A stretch of 64,000 nt of DNA from Chloroflexota bacterium (GTDB lineage: Bacteria; Chloroflexota; Anaerolineae; Anaerolineales; VGOW01). The notes under the pieces are model-generated. The model was not told the DNA's origin, ran no database searches, and worked only from the letters and a program-made list of their open reading frames with translations. A program made the position numbers and the translations under genes. The stretch covers positions 85,722 to 149,721 of the forward strand of contig JACRBQ010000035.1 of assembly GCA_016213135.1 (NCBI GenBank), written 5' to 3'. Shown here one piece after another: positions 51,294 through 58,110 of this stretch (positions within the stretch are counted from its first letter, which is position 1; each line of letters begins with the position of its first letter).

Positions 51294-51416
51294 CTCCAAC
51301 GGTGGGCATCAGGCGCGCGCGGCGGGGATGCCTCCCACGCTCGGAAACGGGAAATTGCTCGGGACGCTGACGCTGATTGGTCTCGCGGAGCGCGTCGCCT
51401 GCATGCCGGGTTGGGC
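51294..51416 (-). other. attC site of the integron cassette
   Basis: On the minus strand the site begins with the R'' box GCCCAAC (51416-51410) and ends with G at 51300 followed by TTGGAG. The two ends pair as an imperfect hairpin. GGCATGCAGGCGACGCGC on one arm matches CGCGCGCCTGATGCC on the other, except for two single unpaired bases. These fit the extrahelical bases of attC, and a short unpaired spacer sits between the R and L boxes. The total length of about 123 bases is within the attC range. It lies 19 bases after the cassette gene stop. Confidence 0.78.
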
Positions 51417-51435
51417 GGCACATTGGGCGCACTAT

Positions 51436-51990
51436 TTATTTTTGTTGCGGCTCGTAATTAAGAACAACAATCCCGCAATCAAATGATGTAGATTTTACTA
51501 ATACCAGATTTTGTTTGCTATCAAGCTCTTTGAAAATTGACATTCCATTACCAATGGCAGTTGGATTAATAAATAAATGGAACTCGTCAATCAATCCATG
51601 TTTGATTAGCGCCGATACAAAGGTTGCGCCACCATAAGCAATGATGTCTTTACCGTCTTGCTTTTTTAGTTTTGCGATTTCTTCAACTAAATCACCTTTT
51701 GCTAAAACGGTATTGTCCCATTCTGACTTTTCAAGCGTTTTGGTGAAAACAACTTTTTTTGTGCTATTAAATTTATCAGCACCTTCCTGTTCGGGATGGG
51801 AAGCCCAATGTGGAATAAATCCTTGGGCAAGTTTTCTGCCAAGAATGATGCAGTCAATAGGTTCGGTTATTTCTCCTACGTATTTTTTGAGTTTATCGTC
51901 CCAATCTCGTGCCGCCCAATCGAGTTCTCCGTTAATCCCTGCAATGTAACCATCAACAGTCATTTGCACTTGGAATTTTAGTTTTCTCAT
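51436..51990 (-). CDS. RibD C-terminal/DHFR-family reductase in an integron cassette
   Basis: 184 residues, dihydrofolate-reductase-like fold of the RibD_C/YyaP type, probably NADPH-dependent: MRKLKFQVQMTVDGYIAG, ELDWA, CIILGRKLAQGF, IIAYGGATFVSALIKHGLIDEFHLFINP and IFKELDSKQNLVLVKSTSF. It is not a classical FolA/DfrA protein. The DNA is strikingly AT-rich compared with its neighbours, showing recent transfer. It points away from intI and lies between an attI-like site and an attC, the position of a first cassette. AGGAAAAC lies just before the ATG. Confidence 0.85.
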   Translation of the reverse strand: MRKLKFQVQMTVDGYIAGINGELDWAARDWDDKLKKYVGEITEPIDCIILGRKLAQGFIPHWASHPEQEGADKFNSTKKVVFTKTLEKSEWDNTVLAKGDLVEEIAKLKKQDGKDIIAYGGATFVSALIKHGLIDEFHLFINPTAIGNGMSIFKELDSKQNLVLVKSTSFDCGIVVLNYEPQQK

Positions 51991-52048
51991 AGATGTTTTC
52001 CTTTATTGTGAAATTGTTTTACCTTTGCAAAATTGCTTCAACGAAGCC

Positions 52049-52085
52049 GCCCAACTATGTGTTTACCCGAACCGTTCTGCATAAC
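52049..52085 (-). other. attI-like integron recombination site
   Basis: On the minus strand, GTTATGCAG (52085-52077) leads to GTTGGGC (52055-52049), a GTTRRRY core with the cut expected between G 52055 and TT. From memory the arrangement resembles attI1 (GTTACGCAG, then about 20 bases, then AAAG before TTRRRY). It lies between intI and the cassette gene, as in all integrons. Confidence 0.7.
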
Positions 52086-52120
52086 CACCTAATTTGGGAT
52101 GTTGTACCGAATGGTTCGGT
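52067..52120. promoter_or_regulatory. Paired palindromes overlapping the intI promoter
   Basis: CCGAACCGTTC (52067-52077) and CCGAATGGTTC (52107-52117) are related sites 40 bases apart. The second sits in the perfect palindrome ACCGAA-TGG-TTCGGT (52106-52120), which abuts TATAAT (52120-52125). They could be repressor sites for intI or IntI-binding repeats of attI. Confidence 0.5.
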
Positions 52121-52180
52121 ATAATGGGCTATGTACAGATGCATAGATTATAAGCCCGCAACCTCAAAAAAGGCAATAAA

Positions 52181-53167
52181 ATGACACAACCAAACCCGAC
52201 CCCGCCAGGGAAAGAGAAAAGACTGCTCGACCAATATCGCGACGCCATCAACCTCAAACACTACTCTCCTCGCACCGGGGATACCTACATCCTTTGGACA
52301 CGGGAATACATCCTCTTCCACAACAAGCGTCACCCCAAAGAAATGGGCGCGCCTGAGATCAACCAATTCCTCACTTACCTTGCCTCCGAGAAAAAAGTAT
52401 CCGCCTCCACCCAGAATCAGGCATTGAGCGCAATCCTCTTTCTCTACCGTCACGTTCTTCACATTGGATTGGACGAAGCAAGCCTGTCTGAATTTCGCCC
52501 TCAGCGCGCAAAAAACGTGCCGACCGTTCTCTCAAAGGACGAAGCCAGGCGTGTCATTGGCAACATGACGGACGTATACAAGATCATTGCCCAGGTCTTG
52601 TATGGCGGTGGACTGCGGGTCATGGAAACCATGCGCCTGCGCGTCAAAGATATTGACTTTGACAATCATCAAATTATTGTGCGCGATGGAAAAGGCGAAG
52701 ATGACCGCGTCACCATGTTGCCCGATGCGGTTATTCAACCCTTGCAGCTTCACTTGAAATACGTAAAAATCATCCACGAAAAAGACTTGGCTGACGGCTA
52801 TGGCTCGGTATACCTGCCCTACGCCCTGGATCGCAAATACTCAAACGCAAACAAAGACTGGATCTGGCAATACATTTTTCCTGCCCCCGACCTTTCCAAA
52901 GATCCGCACACTGGAATTATCCGTCGTCACCACATCCACGAATCCACCGTGCAAAAAGCCGTCAAAGAAGCCGCCCGCCTTGCAAAAATTAATAAACATG
53001 TCACCCCTCACACCTTTCGCCATTCCTTCGCCACTCATCTTCTCCAAAACGGCTACGACATCCGCACTGTGCAAGAACTACTCGGACACAAAGACGTGAA
53101 GACCACCATGATCTACACCCACGTTTTGAATCGCGGCGGACTCGCCGTCCGCAGCCCGCTCGATTGA
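52181..53167 (+). CDS. intI: Integron integrase IntI
   Basis: 328-residue tyrosine recombinase. The catalytic set is visible: Arg in [14 protein letters not shown], Lys in RDGKGEDD, HxxR in [12 protein letters not shown], His in [13 protein letters not shown] and the nucleophilic Tyr there. Between them lies the extra integron-specific block ([20 protein letters not shown], then [12 protein letters not shown] and [17 protein letters not shown]), which separates IntI from XerC/D. IntI joins attC to attI. An AAAAAAGG site precedes the ATG. The integrase is intact and probably active. Confidence 0.95.
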   Translation: MTQPNPTPPGKEKRLLDQYRDAINLKHYSPRTGDTYILWTREYILFHNKRHPKEMGAPEINQFLTYLASEKKVSASTQNQALSAILFLYRHVLHIGLDEASLSEFRPQRAKNVPTVLSKDEARRVIGNMTDVYKIIAQVLYGGGLRVMETMRLRVKDIDFDNHQIIVRDGKGEDDRVTMLPDAVIQPLQLHLKYVKIIHEKDLADGYGSVYLPYALDRKYSNANKDWIWQYIFPAPDLSKDPHTGIIRRHHIHESTVQKAVKEAARLAKINKHVTPHTFRHSFATHLLQNGYDIRTVQELLGHKDVKTTMIYTHVLNRGGLAVRSPLD

Positions 53168-53250
53168 ATTGACCGCTTCGCCGCTATTCTGAAAAGCGCC
53201 TCACTACAGCCCCCGCTTGTGCTTTTTCCCCGCCACCACTGCAATTTGGC

Positions 53251-53448
53251 CTATACCCGGTCGATGTGCCGGCACTTCTCGCAGACGTAGCAATCGCCTT
53301 TCGGATTCAGCCACTCCAACCGGAACAACGTCGCCACCTTGGTGTGCAGTTGGGCTTCCTTCATCCAGAACTTGTCGTGCCCGCAGACCGGGCACTTCAG
53401 CGCGTGACCGGCGCGCTCAACTGGCTCGGCTTTCGGAACTGGAAACAT
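53251..53448 (-). CDS. Small zinc-ribbon protein
   Basis: 65 residues. Two CxxC knuckles, LKCPVCGHDKFW and CYVCEKCRHI, are separated by a stretch with LFRLEWLNPKGD, as in small stand-alone zinc-ribbon proteins of unknown function. The start at 53448 (MFPVPKAEPVE) has no clear ribosome site; the longer open frame upstream runs into a repeat hairpin. It lies downstream of intI, outside the cassette side. Confidence 0.6.
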   Translation of the reverse strand: MFPVPKAEPVERAGHALKCPVCGHDKFWMKEAQLHTKVATLFRLEWLNPKGDCYVCEKCRHIDRV

Positions 53449-53466
53449 ATACTGCCAACGGGCATA

Positions 53467-53580
53467 AATTGCGCTTTTTCTTCCAACGGATGGGCAAGCG
53501 GAAAAACGGATTCTGACGGCGCGCATCCGTTTTTCCGTTTCGCGGAGCAATCCGTTGGAAGTTGGGCGCAAAGCGCAATT
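53467..53580. repeat. Large imperfect hairpin (114 bp)
   Basis: The outer arms AATTGCGCTTT (53467-53477) and AAAGCGCAATT (53570-53580) are exact. Inside, TTCCAACGGAT pairs with ATCCGTTGGAA, and CGGAAAAACGGAT with ATCCGTTTTTCCG. It looks like a palindromic repeat or MITE remnant. It fills the gap between the zinc-ribbon gene and cooC. Confidence 0.8.
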
Positions 53581-53628
53581 CGTGACCGTGCGCGGTATAG
53601 CCCCTCCTTCTGACTCCGAGTTTCCGCG

Positions 53629-54432
53629 TTACCCGTGATCGGCAGTTTGGATAACCGCTTTCATTGCGACTTCGACAGCGTCGGCAATGGCGTGCGCGGC
53701 CCGAGCCAACTCCGGCGCGGCGTCATACACGGCCTGCCCCAGCCGGTCGGCGGTTTGCGCGTGGGGCGAGTGCGGCATGTGCCCCAGCACCGGCAGCCCC
53801 GGCGAGTGCGCCGACACGTATTGGGCATCCTCCGGGGTTTGAATTTTGCTCCCCACCAGGAACAAGTGCTTGAGGCCGATGTCGGCGGCCAGCGACTTGA
53901 TTTGCGCTGCCGTGGCAATGCTGCGCGCCGTCGGCTCCACCACCATAATCATGGCATCCACGGCCTCGGCCGTGGCCCGGCCCAGATGCTCCACCCCGGC
54001 GTACATATCCAGCAGCACCACTTCGTTCCGCCGCAGCAGAATGTGCGAAACGAGCTGCTTAAGCAGCACGCTCTCCGGGCAAATGCAGCCGGAGCCGCCA
54101 TGCTCCACCGCCCCCAGTTCCAGCAGGGTAATGCCCCGGTGGGTCACGGTGTAGCGGTCGGGGATGTCTTCGACGCGCGGGTTGAGTTTGAAGTAGCCGC
54201 CAAAGGTGCCCGGCTTCGAGTCGGTGCGCTCGGCCACCAGTTCGTGCATCTCGGCGATGGGCGTGAGCGATTGCAGCAGGCCGGGCGGAAAGCCCAGCGC
54301 CGCGCCGAGGCACGGCGAGGGGTCGGCGTCAATCGCCAGCACCGCGCCGGCCTGCGCGGCATAGTGATAGGCCAGCAGACTGGTCAACGTCGTCTTGCCC
54401 ACCCCGCCTTTGCCTGTAATAGCCAGTTTCAT
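53629..54432 (-). CDS. cooC: CooC-type nickel-insertion ATPase
   Basis: 267-residue P-loop ATPase of the MinD/NifH class that matures the Ni-Fe-S centre of CO dehydrogenase or acetyl-CoA synthase. The deviant Walker A is MKLAITGKGGVGKTTL, the switch is in AIDADPSPCLGAALG, and GGSGCICPE holds the Cys-x-Cys that binds metal at the dimer interface. The start is the ATG at 54432. The longer frame to 54615 is a repeat read in an open frame. No CODH gene lies in the window, but MetVF/Hdr genes of the same pathway do. Confidence 0.85.
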   Translation of the reverse strand: MKLAITGKGGVGKTTLTSLLAYHYAAQAGAVLAIDADPSPCLGAALGFPPGLLQSLTPIAEMHELVAERTDSKPGTFGGYFKLNPRVEDIPDRYTVTHRGITLLELGAVEHGGSGCICPESVLLKQLVSHILLRRNEVVLLDMYAGVEHLGRATAEAVDAMIMVVEPTARSIATAAQIKSLAADIGLKHLFLVGSKIQTPEDAQYVSAHSPGLPVLGHMPHSPHAQTADRLGQAVYDAAPELARAAHAIADAVEVAMKAVIQTADHG

Positions 54433-54585
54433 AGCGCAGCCTCCAGCCGCAACAAAAATCTCACCGCGAAGGCGCAAAGGCCCGCAAAGGGCGCGAAGTT
54501 TCTCATGAATTTTTCCTTCGCGCCCTTTGCGTCTTTGCGGTTCAAAACATCTTCGCGGTCGGCATAGTTTCCGCATTCCGCATTC
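54433..54585. repeat. Intergenic hairpin element, copy A
   Basis: About 150 bases, nearly identical to copy B at 59511-59653. It includes CGCAAAGG/GGGCGCGAAG units on the left and CTTCGCGCCC/CTTTGCGG on the right, which form a hairpin, plus a shared flank (GCAGCCTCCAGCCGCAAC and TCGGCATAGTTTC). It stays open as an N-terminal extension of cooC. Confidence 0.9.
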
Positions 54586-54627
54586 ATCATTCACACTTGC
54601 ATCCCTTCGGGACACGCAAGTGCGGTG

Positions 54628-55926
54628 TCATTTATGCAGGCACCGCGCCGCCACAAAGCTCAGCCCGTGCTCGGTGAGCGCGCGCGCCGTGGCATTCAAC
54701 GCCGCGTGCTTGTCCATGTAGTTGCGCTCGAGCAGAGGCATGTGGCCGCTGGCGATCACCTCGGCTTTGTCGCGGAAATAGTCAAGGATGTCCGAGGGGT
54801 GTTCGCGGGCGGCGTCCACGTCCGGGTCGCCGCCTTCGTGCTTGGCCGAGATGTTCGGCACGCTCCGGGCCAGTGTCATCAGTTCGTCGCGCCGCAGGTA
54901 CGGCTGGCGCACGATGCTCTTGTAGGCTTCGGTGATGTGATGCTCGAAGCGGACGATCTTTTCAATGTCAAGCGCGCCGCGCACTTCGGCGCACAACTCA
55001 ATCGTCTCGTTGGTTACCGAGTTGCCGAAGTTGAACCCGATGAGCGGGCTGGCGCCACCTGCCCCCGGAGCTTCCGGCGAACGGGGGTCGGGCCGCGAAA
55101 ACAGCTTGGCTCCCAGCAGCGTCCACAGCACGGCGTAGGCATTGTCGTTGCCCATGAACACGGAAATCTTGAACTCGTTGTTCACCCCCAGCTTGTGCAG
55201 CAGATAGCCCAGCAGTACCGTGCCGGGGTTGAGGTTCAGCACTTGCGACGTGCCATAGGTGGTGTAGTAATGAAGAAACTCGTCGAGCCACAGGAGGGCG
55301 TGATCGTTGGGCTGGCCCACGCCGCCGAAGTAGCCGGTGATGGTGGCCGGGCCGCCCAGGTGCACGTTGGAGCCGTCGGTGCCTTTGGTGTCCAGCGTTT
55401 CCACGTAGCTGGCGCCGATGATCTGCATGGCGGCGGCCACCGCCGGCATGTCGCCGTGGTCCGCTTCCGACTCTTTCATTTTGCGCACGCGGATGAAACG
55501 CCCGGGCATCAGCTCGCCATAGGCAATGGCGTGGCGGGCTTCGGCGATCAGCCACGGGAAATACTGGAAGGCGCTGATCTCCAGCGTGACGGCCAGGTCG
55601 TCGGCGAAAGTCATCGTGTCGGCGCGCGGGCCGAGCACTTTGCGGCGGTAGTCGGCCAGCGGGATGAATACGCCCAGGTCGCGCTGTTCGATGAGCCAGT
55701 AGAGGTCCTTCAGATAGGGGGACTTGATCTCCTCCAGCCGGGACAACAGCGCGGGCAGTTGGCGGGCGCGTTCGGCTTTGCAGTTGATCTCTTCCGGCGT
55801 GCCATACTTGCGCACCACGTCGAGAAAAGCCTGCATCACACGGCTGTCCGGGTCGAGCAGCAGGACGTTAATGTCGGCCAGGTTGGCCTCCGGGATGTTC
55901 AGCCTGTTTTGAAGTGCGTCGATCAT
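54628..55926 (-). CDS. Conserved protein of unknown function in a Wood-Ljungdahl-linked cluster
   Basis: 432 residues, not recognised. It seems soluble and of alpha/beta type, with Gly-rich turns such as HLGGPATITGYFGGVGQPND, a Tyr pair in EFLHYYTTYG, and NFGNSVTNETIELCAE followed by VRFEHHITEAYKSIVRQP. It has no Cys-rich cluster motif and no P-loop. A stretch near residues 280-297 (PDPRSPEAPGAGG) may be an insertion. The start is the ATG at 55926 (AGGAGA upstream), overlapping the panB stop as ATGA. It is cotranscribed with panB and, after a repeat, cooC. Confidence 0.7.
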   Translation of the reverse strand: MIDALQNRLNIPEANLADINVLLLDPDSRVMQAFLDVVRKYGTPEEINCKAERARQLPALLSRLEEIKSPYLKDLYWLIEQRDLGVFIPLADYRRKVLGPRADTMTFADDLAVTLEISAFQYFPWLIAEARHAIAYGELMPGRFIRVRKMKESEADHGDMPAVAAAMQIIGASYVETLDTKGTDGSNVHLGGPATITGYFGGVGQPNDHALLWLDEFLHYYTTYGTSQVLNLNPGTVLLGYLLHKLGVNNEFKISVFMGNDNAYAVLWTLLGAKLFSRPDPRSPEAPGAGGASPLIGFNFGNSVTNETIELCAEVRGALDIEKIVRFEHHITEAYKSIVRQPYLRRDELMTLARSVPNISAKHEGGDPDVDAAREHPSDILDYFRDKAEVIASGHMPLLERNYMDKHAALNATARALTEHGLSFVAARCLHK

Positions 55927-56792
55927 GGTCTCCTTCCTTCTTCCTCCAGCCACCGTTTCAAGTCGGCTAGCTGATCCTCTTTCATCCCGAACCAGTTATC
56001 CGGCTGGGGAAACTGTTTGCCCGTCACTTCGGCCACGTATTGTTTCAACCCGTTCAGAATCACTTCGCCGGCGTTGCCATACACCTTCGCCATCTTGGGC
56101 TTGAAGCGCGGGTACAGGCCGAACATGTCGTGGAAGATCAGCAGTTGGCCGTGCGCTTGCGGCCCGGAACCCAGGCTGATGATGGGTATCTTTGCGCGCT
56201 CGGTGATGATCTGTTGCACCCGATCCGGAATCATTTCGAACAGGATCGAGAACGCGCCCGCCTCTTCCAGAATCTGAGCATCCTCTACGATGCGCGCTGC
56301 CTGCTCCCACCCTTTGCCCTGCACCCGGAAGCCACCCAACGCCGACACGCTCTGCGGCGTAAGCCCCAGGTGCCCCATCACCGGAATCCCGGCTTCGGCA
56401 ATGGCGCGCAGGCGGGAGGCCATTTGCCGCCCGCCTTCCAGTTTCACCGAGTCGCAGCCGGTCTCGGCCATGAAGCGCCCGGCGTTGCGCACGGCGGTTT
56501 CATCCGAAGGTTGGTAGCTCATGTACGGCATGTCGCCGATGAGCCAACTGCTGGGCGTGCCGCGCCGCACGGCTTGCGTGTGGCGCATCATGTCGTCCAT
56601 CGTCACCGGCAGCGTGCCGTCGTAGCCGAGCATCGTCATGCCCAGGCTGTCGCCCACCAGCACCATGTCCACTTCGGCCTGCTCCACCAGGTGCGCCATC
56701 GAGTAGTCGTAGCAGGTGATCATCGTGATCGGGATGCCGTCTGCCATCTTCTTCTGCAGATCGGGCAGTGTGACTTTCTTGCGGTCGGTCAT
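55923..56792 (-). CDS. panB: 3-methyl-2-oxobutanoate hydroxymethyltransferase
   Basis: 289 residues. PanB transfers a hydroxymethyl group from methylene-tetrahydrofolate to 2-oxoisovalerate, giving ketopantoate for CoA synthesis. Family blocks: TMITCYDYSMAHLVEQAEVDMVLVGDSLGMTMLGYDGTLPVTMDDM (given in full block by position 20-65), KLEGG, GIPVMGHLGLTPQSV, and GSGPQAHGQLLIFHDMFG. GGGGAGA lies seven bases before the ATG. Its one-carbon donor comes from the same folate pool as the MetF reaction encoded nearby. Confidence 0.95.
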   Translation of the reverse strand: MTDRKKVTLPDLQKKMADGIPITMITCYDYSMAHLVEQAEVDMVLVGDSLGMTMLGYDGTLPVTMDDMMRHTQAVRRGTPSSWLIGDMPYMSYQPSDETAVRNAGRFMAETGCDSVKLEGGRQMASRLRAIAEAGIPVMGHLGLTPQSVSALGGFRVQGKGWEQAARIVEDAQILEEAGAFSILFEMIPDRVQQIITERAKIPIISLGSGPQAHGQLLIFHDMFGLYPRFKPKMAKVYGNAGEVILNGLKQYVAEVTGKQFPQPDNWFGMKEDQLADLKRWLEEEGRRP

Positions 56793-56813
56793 AAGAATCT
56801 CCCCGGCGGTAAA

Positions 56814-57551
56814 TCAGTCATCAACAGACACCAGCCCCGTCTCCAATATGCCGGTCAATTGCCCGGCGGTCTCGGCGCTAAGCGGAGCCATGCGCAGTTT
56901 GCTGGCCGTGGCCTCATGGTCGTAATGCAGGTGTTTGATCTGCACTGCGCCGTCTTGCCATACGGCATAGGTGGCATCAGGCACGCCGTAGCGCGGCTGC
57001 CCCAGGCTGCCCGGATTCACAATGAGCCGCCCGTCGAATTGGCGAATGGCCGGCATGTGCGTGTGGCCCAGCACAATCACATCGCCGGGCACGCCGTCGA
57101 ACAGGCGATGCAGTTCAGCTTCGGGGCAGGTGGCGGGGTGCATTTGCCCGCCCAGCGGATCGAGCGGCGAGCCGTGGGTTAGATAGAATTGCGCGCCGCC
57201 CAGTTCAGTGCACGTGAACAGCGGCCAGCTTTGCAGCCCGAGTACTTCCGAGGCAGCCAAAACGGCCCGCGCATAGTCGACTGTCTCGCGCGCCGCCTCT
57301 TCCAGTTCCGGCGGCGCGCCCAAGACCTCACGGGTCTCCAAAGACCCGTGAGGTCTGGTTGCCTCGTCGTGGTTGCCCCGCACGGCGGCGGTGGCATTGG
57401 ACAGCAGCCAACGCACACAGTGGGCCGGGTTGGGGCCGTATCCCACTGCGTCGCCGGCAAACAGCAACGCATCCGGCTTCGGCTCGGCGCGCTGCAACGA
57501 GAGCAGAGCTTCCCAATTGGCGTGAACGTCGGCCAGGAGGATGACGCGCAT
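56814..57551 (-). CDS. Calcineurin-like metallophosphoesterase (YfcE-like)
   Basis: 245 residues. The dinuclear metal motifs are visible: LADVHANWEAL (Asp-x-His), FAGDAVGYGPNP (GD), GNHDEA (GNHD), THGSP and GHTHMP (GHxH), followed by NPGSLGQPR. Close relatives are bacterial phosphodiesterases of unknown substrate. A 34-base perfect palindrome inserted at 57323-57356 adds the residues RPHGSLETREV right after GNHDEAT, next to the active site, without breaking the frame. AGGAG precedes the ATG. Confidence 0.88.
   Translation of the reverse strand: MRVILLADVHANWEALLSLQRAEPKPDALLFAGDAVGYGPNPAHCVRWLLSNATAAVRGNHDEATRPHGSLETREVLGAPPELEEAARETVDYARAVLAASEVLGLQSWPLFTCTELGGAQFYLTHGSPLDPLGGQMHPATCPEAELHRLFDGVPGDVIVLGHTHMPAIRQFDGRLIVNPGSLGQPRYGVPDATYAVWQDGAVQIKHLHYDHEATASKLRMAPLSAETAGQLTGILETGLVSVDD
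57323..57356. repeat. Perfect palindromic repeat inside the phosphoesterase gene
   Basis: AGACCTCACGGGTCT and AGACCCGTGAGGTCT are exact inverted copies with a CCAA loop. It lies in frame in the coding region. Confidence 0.95.
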
Positions 57552-57558
57552 CTCACTC

Positions 57559-58110
57559 CTACACCGGAATCCCCAGCGCTTGGATCAGGCGCGCCCAATA
57601 ATTCACCTGCGCCGCCGTCGTCGCCAGAATTACGATCTCGCGCTCGGCGAAATTGGCGGTCAACTCTTCCACGAACTCCGGCGGGAACTTCAACGGCGTG
57701 GCGGAGATCAACCGCGCATACCTGACGGCGATACGCTCGCGTTCAGAAAACGTGGCGACGGCGTCCACGTCAATCTGGCTGCGCAGCGCCGACAACTCTA
57801 CCGCGGTGATCAGGCTGTCGCTCAACTCGACCGAGTTCATCGAAACGCAAAACGGACAGGACACCACCAGCGACACCTGCAAGCGCACCAGCCGCAGAAG
57901 GCGTGGGGTCAAATCCTTCTTGCCGTCGGCGATCAACGATTCGAGAAGGCCTGAACTGATGGCCGCCGGGGGATACCAGGCCAGCAGCCTGCCGGGCAAT
58001 AGTTCTTTCCCGGCTTCGCGCTCCGCGTACCAAATGCCCAGCCGAAGCCAGGGTGCCATTTTTTCCGGTGGGCTAATGAATGCGGCCCGCGGGGCGAGCG
58101 CCTCATTCAC
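57559..58110 (-). CDS. Carboxymuconolactone decarboxylase/AhpD-like protein
   Basis: 183 residues, helical, with the redox-type CxxC motif in VVSCPFCVSMNSVELS near residue 90, as in AhpD-like alkylhydroperoxidases. The downstream His is not in the standard place, so activity is uncertain. The start is GTG at 58110, overlapping the hdrCB stop as GTGA. It is the last gene of the hdrA-metF-hdrCB operon or links it to the phosphoesterase gene seven bases further on. Confidence 0.75.
   Translation of the reverse strand: MNEALAPRAAFISPPEKMAPWLRLGIWYAEREAGKELLPGRLLAWYPPAAISSGLLESLIADGKKDLTPRLLRLVRLQVSLVVSCPFCVSMNSVELSDSLITAVELSALRSQIDVDAVATFSERERIAVRYARLISATPLKFPPEFVEELTANFAEREIVILATTAAQVNYWARLIQALGIPV

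Noticed and set aside
51217-51486. Remnant of a citrate synthase C-terminus (MPGWAAHW)
   Set aside because: Only eight residues resemble the family; the stretch overlaps the attC stem, which explains it better.
51436-51990. Trimethoprim-resistance DfrA/DfrB gene
   Set aside because: The sequence matches the RibD C-terminal/YyaP-like branch, not FolA or DfrB; resistance cannot be claimed.
53629-54615. Arg-rich N-terminal extension of CooC (and the same leader on the HdrCB protein to 59768)
   Set aside because: Both extensions come from the shared intergenic hairpin element, and the family N-termini start at 54432 and 59510.
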